In this document: positions 1 to 7,190 of the stretch, in pieces
Layout of the letters: every line of letters begins with the position of its first letter
Position numbering within the stretch: the stretch's first letter is position 1
NCBI GenBank assembly: GCA_028705705.1
Contig: JAQWCZ010000061.1
Span: forward strand, 1 to 9,331
Length of the DNA stretch: 9,331 bases
Reading direction: 5' to 3'
DNA from: Paludibacter sp.
GTDB lineage: Bacteria; Bacteroidota; Bacteroidia; Bacteroidales; Paludibacteraceae
Made by a program: the position numbers and the translations under genes
Notes under the pieces: model-generated
Told to the model about the DNA's origin: nothing
Database searches by the model: none
Seen by the model: the letters and a program-made list of their open reading frames with translations, nothing else

Positions 1-1
1 T

Positions 2-460
2 GAAAACAAAAAAGCAAAATTATTATTGATTGGTGGTGGTGTGGGTATCGCACCAATGCTGTTTTTAGGCTCATATTTAAACGATCTGGGTTATAGCTGT
101 AATTTCCTCTTAGGGGGGCGTACGGCTTCAAATTTACTTCAATTAGATGATTTCTCAAGATTCGGAAATGTCTATACGACAACTGAAGATGGTTCGCATG
201 GAGAAAAAGGTTTTGTTACGCAACATTCTATTTTAAATAAGGAGAGTTTTGACGCAATTTATACATGCGGACCTACCTCCATGATGAAGGCAGTTGCTGC
301 TTATGCTCAAAAAAACAATGTTTTTTGTGAGGTTTCACTAGAAAATACCATGGCCTGTGGTTTTGGTGCTTGCTTATGCTGTGTAACTGATACCACCGAT
401 GGTCATCTTTGTGTTTGTACCGAAGGTCCTGTTTTTAATATCACAAAACTAAAATGGTAG
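2..460 (+). CDS. pyrK: Dihydroorotate dehydrogenase B, electron transfer subunit PyrK (3' part; 5' end outside window)
   Basis: The frame is open to the left edge, so this is the C-terminal part of a longer protein; the TTG at 26 is an internal Leu codon, not a start. PyrK carries FAD and a [2Fe-2S] cluster and passes electrons from the PyrD FMN to NAD+ in the cytoplasm. Counting from the TTG at 26 as residue 1, GGGVGIAPM (3-11) is the start of the ferredoxin-reductase NAD-binding domain and TCGPTSMM (80-87) its later nucleotide-contacting loop. Four cysteines at 111, 116, 119 and 131 give C-x4-C-x2-C-x11-C, the family's cluster signature, followed by the usual EGPVF end. Two further cysteines (118 and 129) lie next to these ligands, which is unusual. 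The stop overlaps the pyrD start by 7 bp, pointing to translational coupling. The identification is very secure. Confidence 0.96.
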   Translation, partial: ENKKAKLLLIGGGVGIAPMLFLGSYLNDLGYSCNFLLGGRTASNLLQLDDFSRFGNVYTTTEDGSHGEKGFVTQHSILNKESFDAIYTCGPTSMMKAVAAYAQKNNVFCEVSLENTMACGFGACLCCVTDTTDGHLCVCTEGPVFNITKLKW

Positions 461-1365
461 ATTTAAAAGTAAATTTAGGCAAGTTACAATTGAAAAATCC
501 GGTGATGACTGCATCGGGCACTTTTGGTTATGGGACGGAGTATGCAGACTTTCTGGATCTATCGCGAATAGGTGGTATTGTTGTAAAGGGAACTACACTT
601 CGTGAACGTCAGGGAAATGCCTATCCTCGCATGGCTGAAACTCCTTCAGGCATGTTAAACGCTGTGGGACTGCAAAATAAGGGTGTAGAATATTTTATAG
701 ATTATATTTATCCAAAGATTAAAGATGTAAACACAAGTATATTTGTAAATGTATCCGGATCTACCATAGAGGACTACATCGAAACTGCTTCAAGAATCAA
801 TGAATTGGATAAAATTCCGGGCATTGAACTAAATATTTCCTGTCCGAATGTGAAGGAAGGTGGCATGGCCTTCGGGACTTCCTGCCTGTCTGCTTCACAA
901 GTGGTAAAAGCAGTCAGAAATGTATATTCAAAAGAATTAATGGTGAAATTATCGCCCAATGTTACTTCTATCACGGATATTGCCAAAGCGGTTGAGGCAG
1001 AAGGTGCTGATTCAGTCTCACTTATCAACACCTTGCTTGGAATGGCCATTGATGCAGAAAAGCGCAAACCAATACTTTCAACGGTTACTGGGGGGCTTTC
1101 CGGTCCGGCTGTAAAACCGGTTGCACTATGCATGGTTTGGCAGGTTGCAAAGGCAGTGAATATTCCGGTTGTGGGAATGGGTGGAATCATGAATGCCCGG
1201 GATGCAATTGAATTTTTGCTGGCCGGAGCATCAGCGATACAAATTGGTACGGCCAATTTTATAGATCCGACTGTTTCTATTAAAGTGTTAGAAGGAATTG
1301 AAGATTACCTGAAAAGACATAACATAAATCAGATAAATGATATAATCGGAGCATTAGAAATTTAA
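454..1365 (+). CDS. pyrD: Dihydroorotate dehydrogenase class 1B, catalytic subunit
   Basis: This cytoplasmic FMN enzyme oxidises dihydroorotate to orotate in de novo pyrimidine synthesis. At 303 residues it has full family length. Visible landmarks are TASGTFGYG (19-27), VVKGTTL with the conserved FMN-contacting Lys (43-49), NAVGLQN (69-75) and the active-site loop ELNISCPNV (125-133). Cys130 in that loop is the catalytic base expected in class 1 enzymes; class 2 enzymes have Ser there. The FMN phosphate site is formed by GMGGI (241-245) and [12 protein letters not shown] (258-269). Pairing with pyrK, plus the Cys, identifies the NAD-dependent class 1B form rather than the fumarate-linked 1A or quinone-linked class 2. 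The ATG at 454 lies inside the last codons of pyrK and has no Shine-Dalgarno sequence. The gene ends 3 bp from the stop of the convergent gene on the other strand. Confidence 0.97.
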   Translation: MVDLKVNLGKLQLKNPVMTASGTFGYGTEYADFLDLSRIGGIVVKGTTLRERQGNAYPRMAETPSGMLNAVGLQNKGVEYFIDYIYPKIKDVNTSIFVNVSGSTIEDYIETASRINELDKIPGIELNISCPNVKEGGMAFGTSCLSASQVVKAVRNVYSKELMVKLSPNVTSITDIAKAVEAEGADSVSLINTLLGMAIDAEKRKPILSTVTGGLSGPAVKPVALCMVWQVAKAVNIPVVGMGGIMNARDAIEFLLAGASAIQIGTANFIDPTVSIKVLEGIEDYLKRHNINQINDIIGALEI

Positions 1366-1368
1366 TTT

Positions 1369-1821
1369 TTATCCGAGTTGATTAAAATCAGGTATTTCAT
1401 CATATAAATCATATCCTGTTTTATTGGCATTTATCTTGCATAAAAAATGTTGAATTCCATTACTCAGCATAAAAATACCCACATTTAAATTGAAATTATA
1501 TACTGCTACCTGGTTGAAGGTTTCCTGCGTAATAGGTACAGCAGGAGATTTAAATTCAATAATTATAAAAGGATTCATCTGGTTATCATAAATAATGGCA
1601 TCACATCTCTTTTTCATGCCATTGATAATAATTTGACTTTCTACTGCAATCAATGCAACCGGATAATTTTTTTCCTGAATTAAAAAACGGATAAAATGTT
1701 GTCTTACCCATTCTTCCGGAGTAAGTTTAACAAATTTCTTTCGCAATGAATCAAAGATAAGTAGTTTATCACCTGCTTTTTTTGTATTGAAATTGTATGC
1801 TGGTAGATTAAGTTGCCACAT
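1369..1821 (-). CDS. Solo type I restriction HsdR N-terminal-like (PD-(D/E)XK) protein
   Basis: A 150-residue protein resembling only the N-terminal nuclease domain of type I restriction R subunits, with no helicase part. I place the start at the ATG of 1819-1821 (MWQLNLPAYNF), where the homologous proteins I recall begin. The frame runs 18 codons further upstream to 1875, but that extension overlaps the divergent promoter region. Residues fitting a PD-(D/E)XK nuclease are Glu61, Asp74 (KRCDAII), Glu89-x-Lys91 (IIIEFKSP) and a QxxxY motif (QVAVY, 104-108), so the active site looks intact. LTPEEWVRQHF (33-43) is typical of the family. No HsdM or HsdS gene is present in the window, so a classical restriction role is not supported. 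From general knowledge of Bacteroidota genomes, such genes often sit beside holA, suggesting a DNA-maintenance role; that is inference. The family call is strong, the function unknown. Confidence 0.85.
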   Translation of the reverse strand: MWQLNLPAYNFNTKKAGDKLLIFDSLRKKFVKLTPEEWVRQHFIRFLIQEKNYPVALIAVESQIIINGMKKRCDAIIYDNQMNPFIIIEFKSPAVPITQETFNQVAVYNFNLNVGIFMLSNGIQHFLCKINANKTGYDLYDEIPDFNQLG

Positions 1822-1827
1822 TTTTAT

Positions 1828-1835
1828 TACTTTTG
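1828..1835 (+). promoter_or_regulatory. Candidate Bacteroidota -7 promoter element upstream of AMP nucleosidase
   Basis: TACTTTTG matches the Bacteroidota -7 consensus TAnnTTTG exactly. It lies in the 65-bp gap between the two divergent start codons and would give a leader of roughly 45 nt to the ATG at 1887. No TTTG is seen at the expected -33 spacing, so it is a weak call. For the divergent gene, the opposite strand carries TATTTTCG (1851-1858), one mismatch from the consensus, again without a clear -33 box. Confidence 0.35.
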
Positions 1836-1886
1836 TAACTATTAAATATGCGAAAATACAAAAACCATCTAACAATTTAATCAGTT

Positions 1887-2660
1887 ATGAAAACAAAACA
1901 GGAAATTGTTGAAAACTGGCTACCCCGATATACCAAAAGAAAATTGGAAGATTTTACTGAATATATTTTGTTGACTAATTTCAATAATTATGTGGAGAAA
2001 TTTGCTGAATGGTTCAATGTCCCTGTACTGGGGAGGGATGGAAACATGATTAATGCGTCCGCCAACGGAATTACCATCATCAATTTTGGCATGGGAAGTC
2101 CGAATGCAGCACTGATCATGGATGTTTTATCTGCCATTCAACCTAAAGCAGTACTTTTCCTTGGAAAATGCGGCGGATTGAGAGATAAAAACCGGAATGG
2201 GGATTATATACTTCCTAGTGCTGCTATCCGAGGTGAAGGAACTTCAAATGATTATTTTCCACCTGAAATACCGGCACTTCCGGCGTTTAATCTGCAACGT
2301 GCTGTATCATCCAATATTCGTGATTTTGATAAAGACTATTGGACAGGAACTGTTTATACAACCAATCGAAGAGTTTGGGAGTGGGATGAAAACTTCAAAA
2401 CATACCTGAAAAGTACGCGAGCCATGGCTATCGACATGGAAACGGCAACATTATTTTCAGTTGGTTTCCATAACAGCATCCCCACAGGAGCCTTGTTATT
2501 GGTTTCTGATATGCCGCTTCAGGAAAAAGGCATAAAAACTTCTGCAAGTGACTCACAAGTTACACAGAATTTTGTAGATGAACATATTCGAATAGGTGTA
2601 AAAGCGTTGAGTTCACTTATCAATAACAGTAAAACAATCAAACACCTGAGGTTCGAGTAG
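1887..2660 (+). CDS. amn: AMP nucleosidase, short form
   Basis: This enzyme hydrolyses the N-glycosidic bond of AMP to give adenine and ribose 5-phosphate in the cytoplasm. The 257-residue protein is essentially one nucleoside phosphorylase-like (PNP/UDP family) domain. NFGMGSPNAA (66-75) is the phosphate-side glycine loop, FLGKCGGL (91-98) the core strand and turn, and IRGEGTSNDYFPPE (114-127) the family-specific segment. AIDMETAT (181-188) carries the conserved Met-Glu that contacts ribose, and SDMP (207-210) supplies the base-side Asp. The long E. coli-type enzyme has an extra N-terminal regulatory domain of about 200 residues that is absent here, as is usual in Bacteroidota. The start is set by MKTKQEIVENWLPRY, typical of these proteins; it has no Shine-Dalgarno sequence. 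It is followed 22 bp later by holA and is probably cotranscribed with it. Confidence 0.93.
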   Translation: MKTKQEIVENWLPRYTKRKLEDFTEYILLTNFNNYVEKFAEWFNVPVLGRDGNMINASANGITIINFGMGSPNAALIMDVLSAIQPKAVLFLGKCGGLRDKNRNGDYILPSAAIRGEGTSNDYFPPEIPALPAFNLQRAVSSNIRDFDKDYWTGTVYTTNRRVWEWDENFKTYLKSTRAMAIDMETATLFSVGFHNSIPTGALLLVSDMPLQEKGIKTSASDSQVTQNFVDEHIRIGVKALSSLINNSKTIKHLRFE

Positions 2661-2682
2661 TATTCCTGTTTTATTATTTATT

Positions 2683-3681
2683 ATGCACGAACAAATTCTC
2701 CGTAATCTACATAATAAGATATATGCACCCGTTTATTTATTGATGGGAGAAGAGCCTTATTATATTGATCAAATATCAGATTTCATTCAAAACAATGTGT
2801 TAGATGAAAATCAACGTGTGTTTGATTTAACCATCATGTATGGTAAAGAAACAGATATTTCCGCTGTCATCAATGCTGCAAAAAAATTTCCTATGATGTC
2901 ACCCTACCAGGTGATTATAGTCAAAGAAGCTCAATTAATCAAAGAACTTGATAAACTTCAGTTTTATCTTAGTAATGTTTCTAAATCGACAATATTAGTT
3001 GTATGTTATAAATATGGAACGGTTGATGGTAGAAAAAAATGGGTTGCTGAAATCAAAAAATCAGGGGTTCTTTTCGAATCAAAAAAGTTAAGGGACTATG
3101 AAATGATTCCCTGGATTAGTAAATATGCAAAATCAAAAAACCTGCTAATAGATGACAAAGCTATGATCATGCTCAATGACTTTCTGGGAACAGATTTGAG
3201 TCGTGTTGCCAATGAAATTGATAAACTCTGTATCACCATGCCGGCAGGTTCGAACAAAATCACTCCAGAACTAATTGAAAATAATATTGGTATCAGCAAA
3301 GATTTTAATGTATTTGAATTACAGGATGCCTTGATTCGCAAGGATGTGCTAAAAGCAAACAGGATTATCAATTATTTTGCTGATAATAAAAAAGCAAATC
3401 CAATCCCAATGGTGTTGGCACAATTGTTCAGTTTTTTCAGTAATCTCATGATATTCCATTATTTACCTCAGAAAACGGCCGATGTTGCTGCTGCTGAATT
3501 TAAAATTCATCCTTTTATTGCCCGAAATTATTTGGTGGCTGCAAAATCTTTTAATGCTTGGAAAACCATGAACATCATCACTTATATCAGAGAGACTGAT
3601 GCCCGTTCGAAAGGTGTTGACAATGTCAGTTCAGATGATGGTGATTTACTTAAAGAATTGATATTCAAAATATTACATTGA
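2683..3681 (+). CDS. holA: DNA polymerase III delta subunit (clamp loader)
   Basis: Delta is the wrench subunit of the clamp loader: it binds and opens the beta sliding clamp during chromosome replication. The 332-residue length is normal. The N-terminal PVYLLMGEEPYYID (16-29) corresponds to the degenerate nucleotide-binding region, and KKFPMMSPYQVIIVKEAQ (67-84) to the element around the clamp-binding helix. FLGTDLSRVANEIDKLC (167-183) is the conserved end of the AAA+-like domain II. The C-terminal collar domain follows, with FELQDALIRKD (211-221) and AEFKIHPFIARNY (271-283) as typical segments, and the protein closes with DLLKELIFKI. The alternative delta-prime (holB) is excluded because there is no Walker A or zinc-binding module. 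It lies 22 bp after the AMP nucleosidase gene. A T-rich gap of 45 bp separates it from tex. Confidence 0.9.
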   Translation: MHEQILRNLHNKIYAPVYLLMGEEPYYIDQISDFIQNNVLDENQRVFDLTIMYGKETDISAVINAAKKFPMMSPYQVIIVKEAQLIKELDKLQFYLSNVSKSTILVVCYKYGTVDGRKKWVAEIKKSGVLFESKKLRDYEMIPWISKYAKSKNLLIDDKAMIMLNDFLGTDLSRVANEIDKLCITMPAGSNKITPELIENNIGISKDFNVFELQDALIRKDVLKANRIINYFADNKKANPIPMVLAQLFSFFSNLMIFHYLPQKTADVAAAEFKIHPFIARNYLVAAKSFNAWKTMNIITYIRETDARSKGVDNVSSDDGDLLKELIFKILH

Positions 3682-3726
3682 TTCACATCTTTAGTTATCC
3701 TCATAATATTTTTTAATTTTTTTTTA
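3682..3726. other. T-rich gap between holA and tex
   Basis: Forty-five bases, mostly A and T, ending in two T runs directly before the tex ATG. No inverted repeat precedes the T runs, so this is not a convincing terminator. No TAnnTTTG element is present either, so read-through from holA into tex is the simplest reading. There is no Shine-Dalgarno sequence. Confidence 0.5.
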
Positions 3727-5862
3727 ATGCCAAAAGATAATATTGCACCTGTGTTTATTTCCTTACTCACAGATTCTTTACAAATAAGTGCAAAGCAAAT
3801 CATCAATACCATTCATTTATTGCAGGATGGAGCAACCATTCCCTTCATCAGTAGGTACAGAAAAGAGATGACCGGAGAACTGGATGAAGTTCAGATTGGT
3901 GCTATTAAAGATCAGCATGATAAGCTATTAGAAATTGAGAAACGAAAAGAAACGATCCTGAAAACCATAGATGAACAAGAAAAACTAACTCCGGAACTTA
4001 AAAGCAGAATTGATGGATGCTGGAATGCAACCGAATTAGAAGACATTTATCTTCCATACAAGCCCAAACGTCGTACCCGTGCTGAAATTGCGCGTGAAAA
4101 CGGGTTGGAGGCATTGGCCAAAATGATCATGAAACAAACTGCAGATAATTTGGATTATCTGGCAAAGCCTTATGTAAAAGATAAAATACAAACGATTGAT
4201 GAGGCACTAAATGGAGCATCTGACATCATTGCCGAGTGGATCAACGAAAGCGAAAAAGCACGAAATGTTATTCGCCGGATTTTTACTTATGAAGCGGTTA
4301 TTAGATCTAAAATTATCAAAGGAAAAGAAGAGGAAGCACAAAAATATCGCGATTATTTTGATATGTCTGAAAAACTATCTAAATGTTCTTCTCACAGACT
4401 GTTAGCAATGCGAAGAGGGGAGTCAGAAGGTTTTTTGAAAGTGAATATCAGTCCGGATGAAGATAAATGCATAGATAAGCTTGCTGATATTTTCGTCAGG
4501 TCGGATAATGCTTCAGGTGACCTGGTTTACAATGTAGTAAATGATTCATACAAGCGCTTGTTAAAGCCATCTATTGAAAATGAATTTGCGGCAGAAAGTA
4601 AATTGAAGGCGGATGCTGAAGCAATCCGTGTGTTTGCTGAAAATTTACGTCAGCTTTTGCTTGCTCCGCCTTTAGGAGAGAAAAAGGTACTGGGTATCGA
4701 CCCGGGATTCCGTACCGGTTGTAAGGTTGTTTGTTTAGATGCCCAAGGAAATCTGCTTCATAATGAAACCATTTATCCACATCCTCCACAGGGTGAACAT
4801 GCCAAAGCCTCACGCAGCATACAAAAAATGGTGGAAGCCTATAATATACAGGCAATTGCAATTGGAAACGGTACAGCAGGAAGGGAAACCGAGCATTTTA
4901 TTCAAAATATCCGGTACGACAGAAACGTGCAGGTTTTTGTTGTCAGTGAAAACGGCGCATCCATATATTCTGCATCAAAAATAGCACGGGATGAATTTCC
5001 TGATTACGATGTAACTGTTCGTGGGGCTGTTTCTATTGGTCGGCGACTGATAGATCCATTAGCTGAATTAGTTAAAATTGATCCTAAATCGATTGGTGTG
5101 GGGCAATATCAACACGATGTAGATCAAATTTTGTTGAAGAAATCCTTGGATCAGACTGTTGAGAATGCTGTTAACAGGGTGGGAGTGAACCTGAATACTG
5201 CTTCAAAGCATTTGTTAACCTACATTTCAGGTCTTGGACCACAACTAGCACAAAACATTGTTGACTATCGTGCTGAAAAAGGTGCATTTAATAATCGTAG
5301 TCAATTATTAAAAGTACCCAAAATGGGAAATAAAACTTTTGAACAATGCGCCGGTTTTCTCAGGATACCAGACGGTGAGAATCCACTGGACAATTCTGCT
5401 GTACATCCGGAAAGTTACCGGATTGTTGAAAAAATGGCAAAAGATTTAAAAACCGACATAGAAAAATTAATCAAAAACAAAGAATTAATTCAAAAAATTG
5501 ATCTGAAGTCTTATGTAACAACGGATATCGGTTTACCTACGTTGACTGACATTTTACTTGAATTGGAAAAACCAGGTCGCGATCCGCGCAGCAGTGTAAA
5601 AGTTTTTGAATTCGACCCCAACATCAAGAAAATTGAAGATTTAATCTCCGGCATGGAACTACCGGGAATTGTAACGAACATTACCAACTTTGGAGCTTTT
5701 ATTGACATTGGCATCAAAGAAAATGGGCTGGTACATATTTCTCAAATGGCCGATCGGTATATATCCAATCCGGCAGAAGTGGTTTCTTTGCATCAGCATG
5801 TAAAAGTGAGGGTTTTGGAAGTGGATATGGTGAGAAAACGGGTACAACTTAAATTAATCTGA
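3727..5862 (+). CDS. tex: Transcription accessory protein Tex (S1 RNA-binding)
   Basis: Tex is a cytoplasmic nucleic-acid-binding protein, related in architecture to eukaryotic Spt6 and linked to transcription and stress fitness. The order is complete. The N-terminal helical region covers 1-310, with ATIPFISRYRKEMTGELDE (36-54) and IYLPYKPKRRTRAEIA (107-122). A YqgF/RNase H-like domain follows, with GIDPGFRTG (323-331), IGNGTAGRET (379-388) and SENGASIYSASKIA (407-420), then VGQYQHDV (458-465). A helix-hairpin-helix segment holds VNLNTAS (487-493) and SGLGPQLAQNIV (501-512). A C-terminal S1 domain runs from 641 to 711 (GIVTNITNFGAFIDIG to VRKRVQLKLI). At 711 residues it is shorter than proteobacterial Tex (about 770-785), because it stops at the end of S1 without the usual basic tail. 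The ATG at 3727 gives the typical short N-terminus. It converges with the methyltransferase gene 18 bp downstream. Confidence 0.95.
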   Translation: MPKDNIAPVFISLLTDSLQISAKQIINTIHLLQDGATIPFISRYRKEMTGELDEVQIGAIKDQHDKLLEIEKRKETILKTIDEQEKLTPELKSRIDGCWNATELEDIYLPYKPKRRTRAEIARENGLEALAKMIMKQTADNLDYLAKPYVKDKIQTIDEALNGASDIIAEWINESEKARNVIRRIFTYEAVIRSKIIKGKEEEAQKYRDYFDMSEKLSKCSSHRLLAMRRGESEGFLKVNISPDEDKCIDKLADIFVRSDNASGDLVYNVVNDSYKRLLKPSIENEFAAESKLKADAEAIRVFAENLRQLLLAPPLGEKKVLGIDPGFRTGCKVVCLDAQGNLLHNETIYPHPPQGEHAKASRSIQKMVEAYNIQAIAIGNGTAGRETEHFIQNIRYDRNVQVFVVSENGASIYSASKIARDEFPDYDVTVRGAVSIGRRLIDPLAELVKIDPKSIGVGQYQHDVDQILLKKSLDQTVENAVNRVGVNLNTASKHLLTYISGLGPQLAQNIVDYRAEKGAFNNRSQLLKVPKMGNKTFEQCAGFLRIPDGENPLDNSAVHPESYRIVEKMAKDLKTDIEKLIKNKELIQKIDLKSYVTTDIGLPTLTDILLELEKPGRDPRSSVKVFEFDPNIKKIEDLISGMELPGIVTNITNFGAFIDIGIKENGLVHISQMADRYISNPAEVVSLHQHVKVRVLEVDMVRKRVQLKLI

Positions 5863-5880
5863 AAGTTAAATTAATCCTTT

Positions 5881-7083
5881 CTAATTTATTTTAGCACAGG
5901 CAATTATAATGTGTTTTTTTGAAGTGGTTTTGAGTGCATACAGATAATCATTTCCACCTTCTTTTATGCTGGTTCTTTTTCGAAAATCATCTACTGATAA
6001 AGGATAATTACGTGTAGTGACATTCGCTTTCGGGTATTTATCTTTTATTTTCTTTAAATCAGCTTTATTATTTCCATACACTTCTGAAACTTGCATGATT
6101 CTCCCTGGAAAATCATTTATAAGTATATCTGAAGTATACAGATGCGTATTTACATGAAACTTCTTTAAACGAAAACGGTTAGCAACAGACTTAAACGCCC
6201 CTGATTTCATTATTGCTGCATTGGGCTCATACAAATATTGACTTGGTTCATCAGTATAAACCGGTTCCGCCTGTTTTTCTTCATAAAAAGAAAAATCAAA
6301 AGATTGATGAACTTGTGATTTATAGAGGTTTCTGGTTTTTATTTCAATTGTATCTTCTTGATTACCAATATTTTTTGATATGCCTTCTCTCTTTAAAATC
6401 AAGAGCACTTCCTTACATTCATTATCCACTGCAACAATATGAACTTCCGTAGTTTGAGGTAAACATTTGATAGCCTGATGAATATCTAACATTGGAGATA
6501 GTTTTATCAATATAATAGGCGACTTAAGTAGCATTTTCTCAGCCAGCATAGCAACATTAGGTTCGCAATCTGAAATTAGTACCGTTTTTTTACCGGTTTG
6601 ACTTCTTCTGTGCGGATCAATATAAATCAAATCTATTTCAGGCATGTTCTCCAGAAAATCTTCCGATTTTGCGTGATGAATTTTATATGCAGGGACATTC
6701 AATACCTTGAAATTATGTATTGCCAGTTGGCATAACTCTTTATCACGTTCGATGTAGATTCCGGACTTGAAATTCTGGGAAATAAAGTAAAAATCAACTC
6801 CAAAACCACCTGTCAGATCTGCGAATGTATCTCCCCGAAATAGTTCGGATTTGTATTTCGCAGTGATTTCAGAAGATGATTGTTCTATGGATAATTGCCG
6901 AGGAAATAATATATCACTTGATTCGTAAAAAAACGGAACTTTATCTTTTATTTTTTGAAATCCTGCTATTTGTTTGATTACTAAACACATATCAACATCA
7001 GAATAACGTTTTGCCTGCAATCCAAGTTGGATCACATCGTCGTTGAGATGTTCCTGAATAAATTTATTTGTTGCTTTATCCAT
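5881..7083 (-). CDS. Class I SAM-dependent methyltransferase with THUMP-like C-terminal domain
   Basis: A 400-residue probable RNA methyltransferase. Residues 1-70 form a helical N-terminal region. The Rossmann domain starts with ADLTGGFGVDFYF (88-100; motif I, SAM binding) and IYIERD (109-114, acidic ribose-binding end of strand 2). LIYIDPHRR (152-160) sits at the motif IV position and is followed by DCEPN (172-176) and LIKLSPMLD (192-200). VHIVAVDNECKEVLLIL (214-230) is highly typical of the family. The C-terminus, with YLYEPNAAIMKSGAF (283-297) and TRNYPLSVDDFRKR (357-370), matches the THUMP-like domain found attached to such enzymes. The start is the ATG at 7081-7083 (MDKATNKFIQEH). A TTG at 7102-7104 would add seven residues but falls inside a promoter-like element. 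The fold is secure; the exact target base and RNA are unknown. Confidence 0.85.
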   Translation of the reverse strand: MDKATNKFIQEHLNDDVIQLGLQAKRYSDVDMCLVIKQIAGFQKIKDKVPFFYESSDILFPRQLSIEQSSSEITAKYKSELFRGDTFADLTGGFGVDFYFISQNFKSGIYIERDKELCQLAIHNFKVLNVPAYKIHHAKSEDFLENMPEIDLIYIDPHRRSQTGKKTVLISDCEPNVAMLAEKMLLKSPIILIKLSPMLDIHQAIKCLPQTTEVHIVAVDNECKEVLLILKREGISKNIGNQEDTIEIKTRNLYKSQVHQSFDFSFYEEKQAEPVYTDEPSQYLYEPNAAIMKSGAFKSVANRFRLKKFHVNTHLYTSDILINDFPGRIMQVSEVYGNNKADLKKIKDKYPKANVTTRNYPLSVDDFRKRTSIKEGGNDYLYALKTTSKKHIIIACAKIN

Positions 7084-7190
7084 GCATAAAATAATGACTA
7101 ACAAAAGTACATTTTTTATACAAAATTCTTTATAACTTGGGAAACATTCGTATTTTGTAAGGAGTAACTCATGAAGAAAATTTGAAGATG
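7084..7190. other. 107-bp gap between the T9SS mini-protein gene and the methyltransferase gene
   Basis: Both flanking genes read leftward on the minus strand. The gap is AT-rich and holds one promoter-like element (7102-7109). I found no hairpin followed by T residues, so the end of the RHS-side transcript is not marked by a visible intrinsic terminator. Confidence 0.5.
7102..7109 (-). promoter_or_regulatory. Candidate -7 promoter element for the methyltransferase gene
   Basis: On the minus strand this reads TACTTTTG, an exact match to the Bacteroidota -7 consensus TAnnTTTG. Transcription would begin about 12 nt before the ATG at 7083, a short leader. A TTTG lies upstream, but only 11 nt away instead of about 19, so the -33 box is not supported. 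It suggests that the methyltransferase gene is transcribed separately from the RHS pair. Confidence 0.35.

Noticed and set aside
26..28. TTG as the pyrK start codon
   Set aside because: The frame continues upstream to the window edge with KKAKLL typical of the strand before the NAD-binding loop, and the FAD domain must lie before it.
774..1256. Long open frame antisense to pyrD (160 codons)
   Set aside because: It lies entirely opposite a perfectly conserved pyrD; its translation shows no family features and is explained by codon bias of the real gene.
1369..1875. Part of a type I restriction-modification system
   Set aside because: Only the N-terminal nuclease-like domain is present; there are no helicase motifs, methylase or specificity genes, and the neighbours are housekeeping genes.
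4571..4984. Open frames on both strands within tex
   Set aside because: They overlap the conserved YqgF region of Tex, and their translations look like out-of-frame reading with no domain signature.
5867..5888. TAAATTA...TAATTTA inverted repeat at the tex/methyltransferase junction as a terminator
   Set aside because: The 7-bp stem is entirely A/T with an 8-nt loop and overlaps a stop codon; it is too weak to call in AT-rich DNA.
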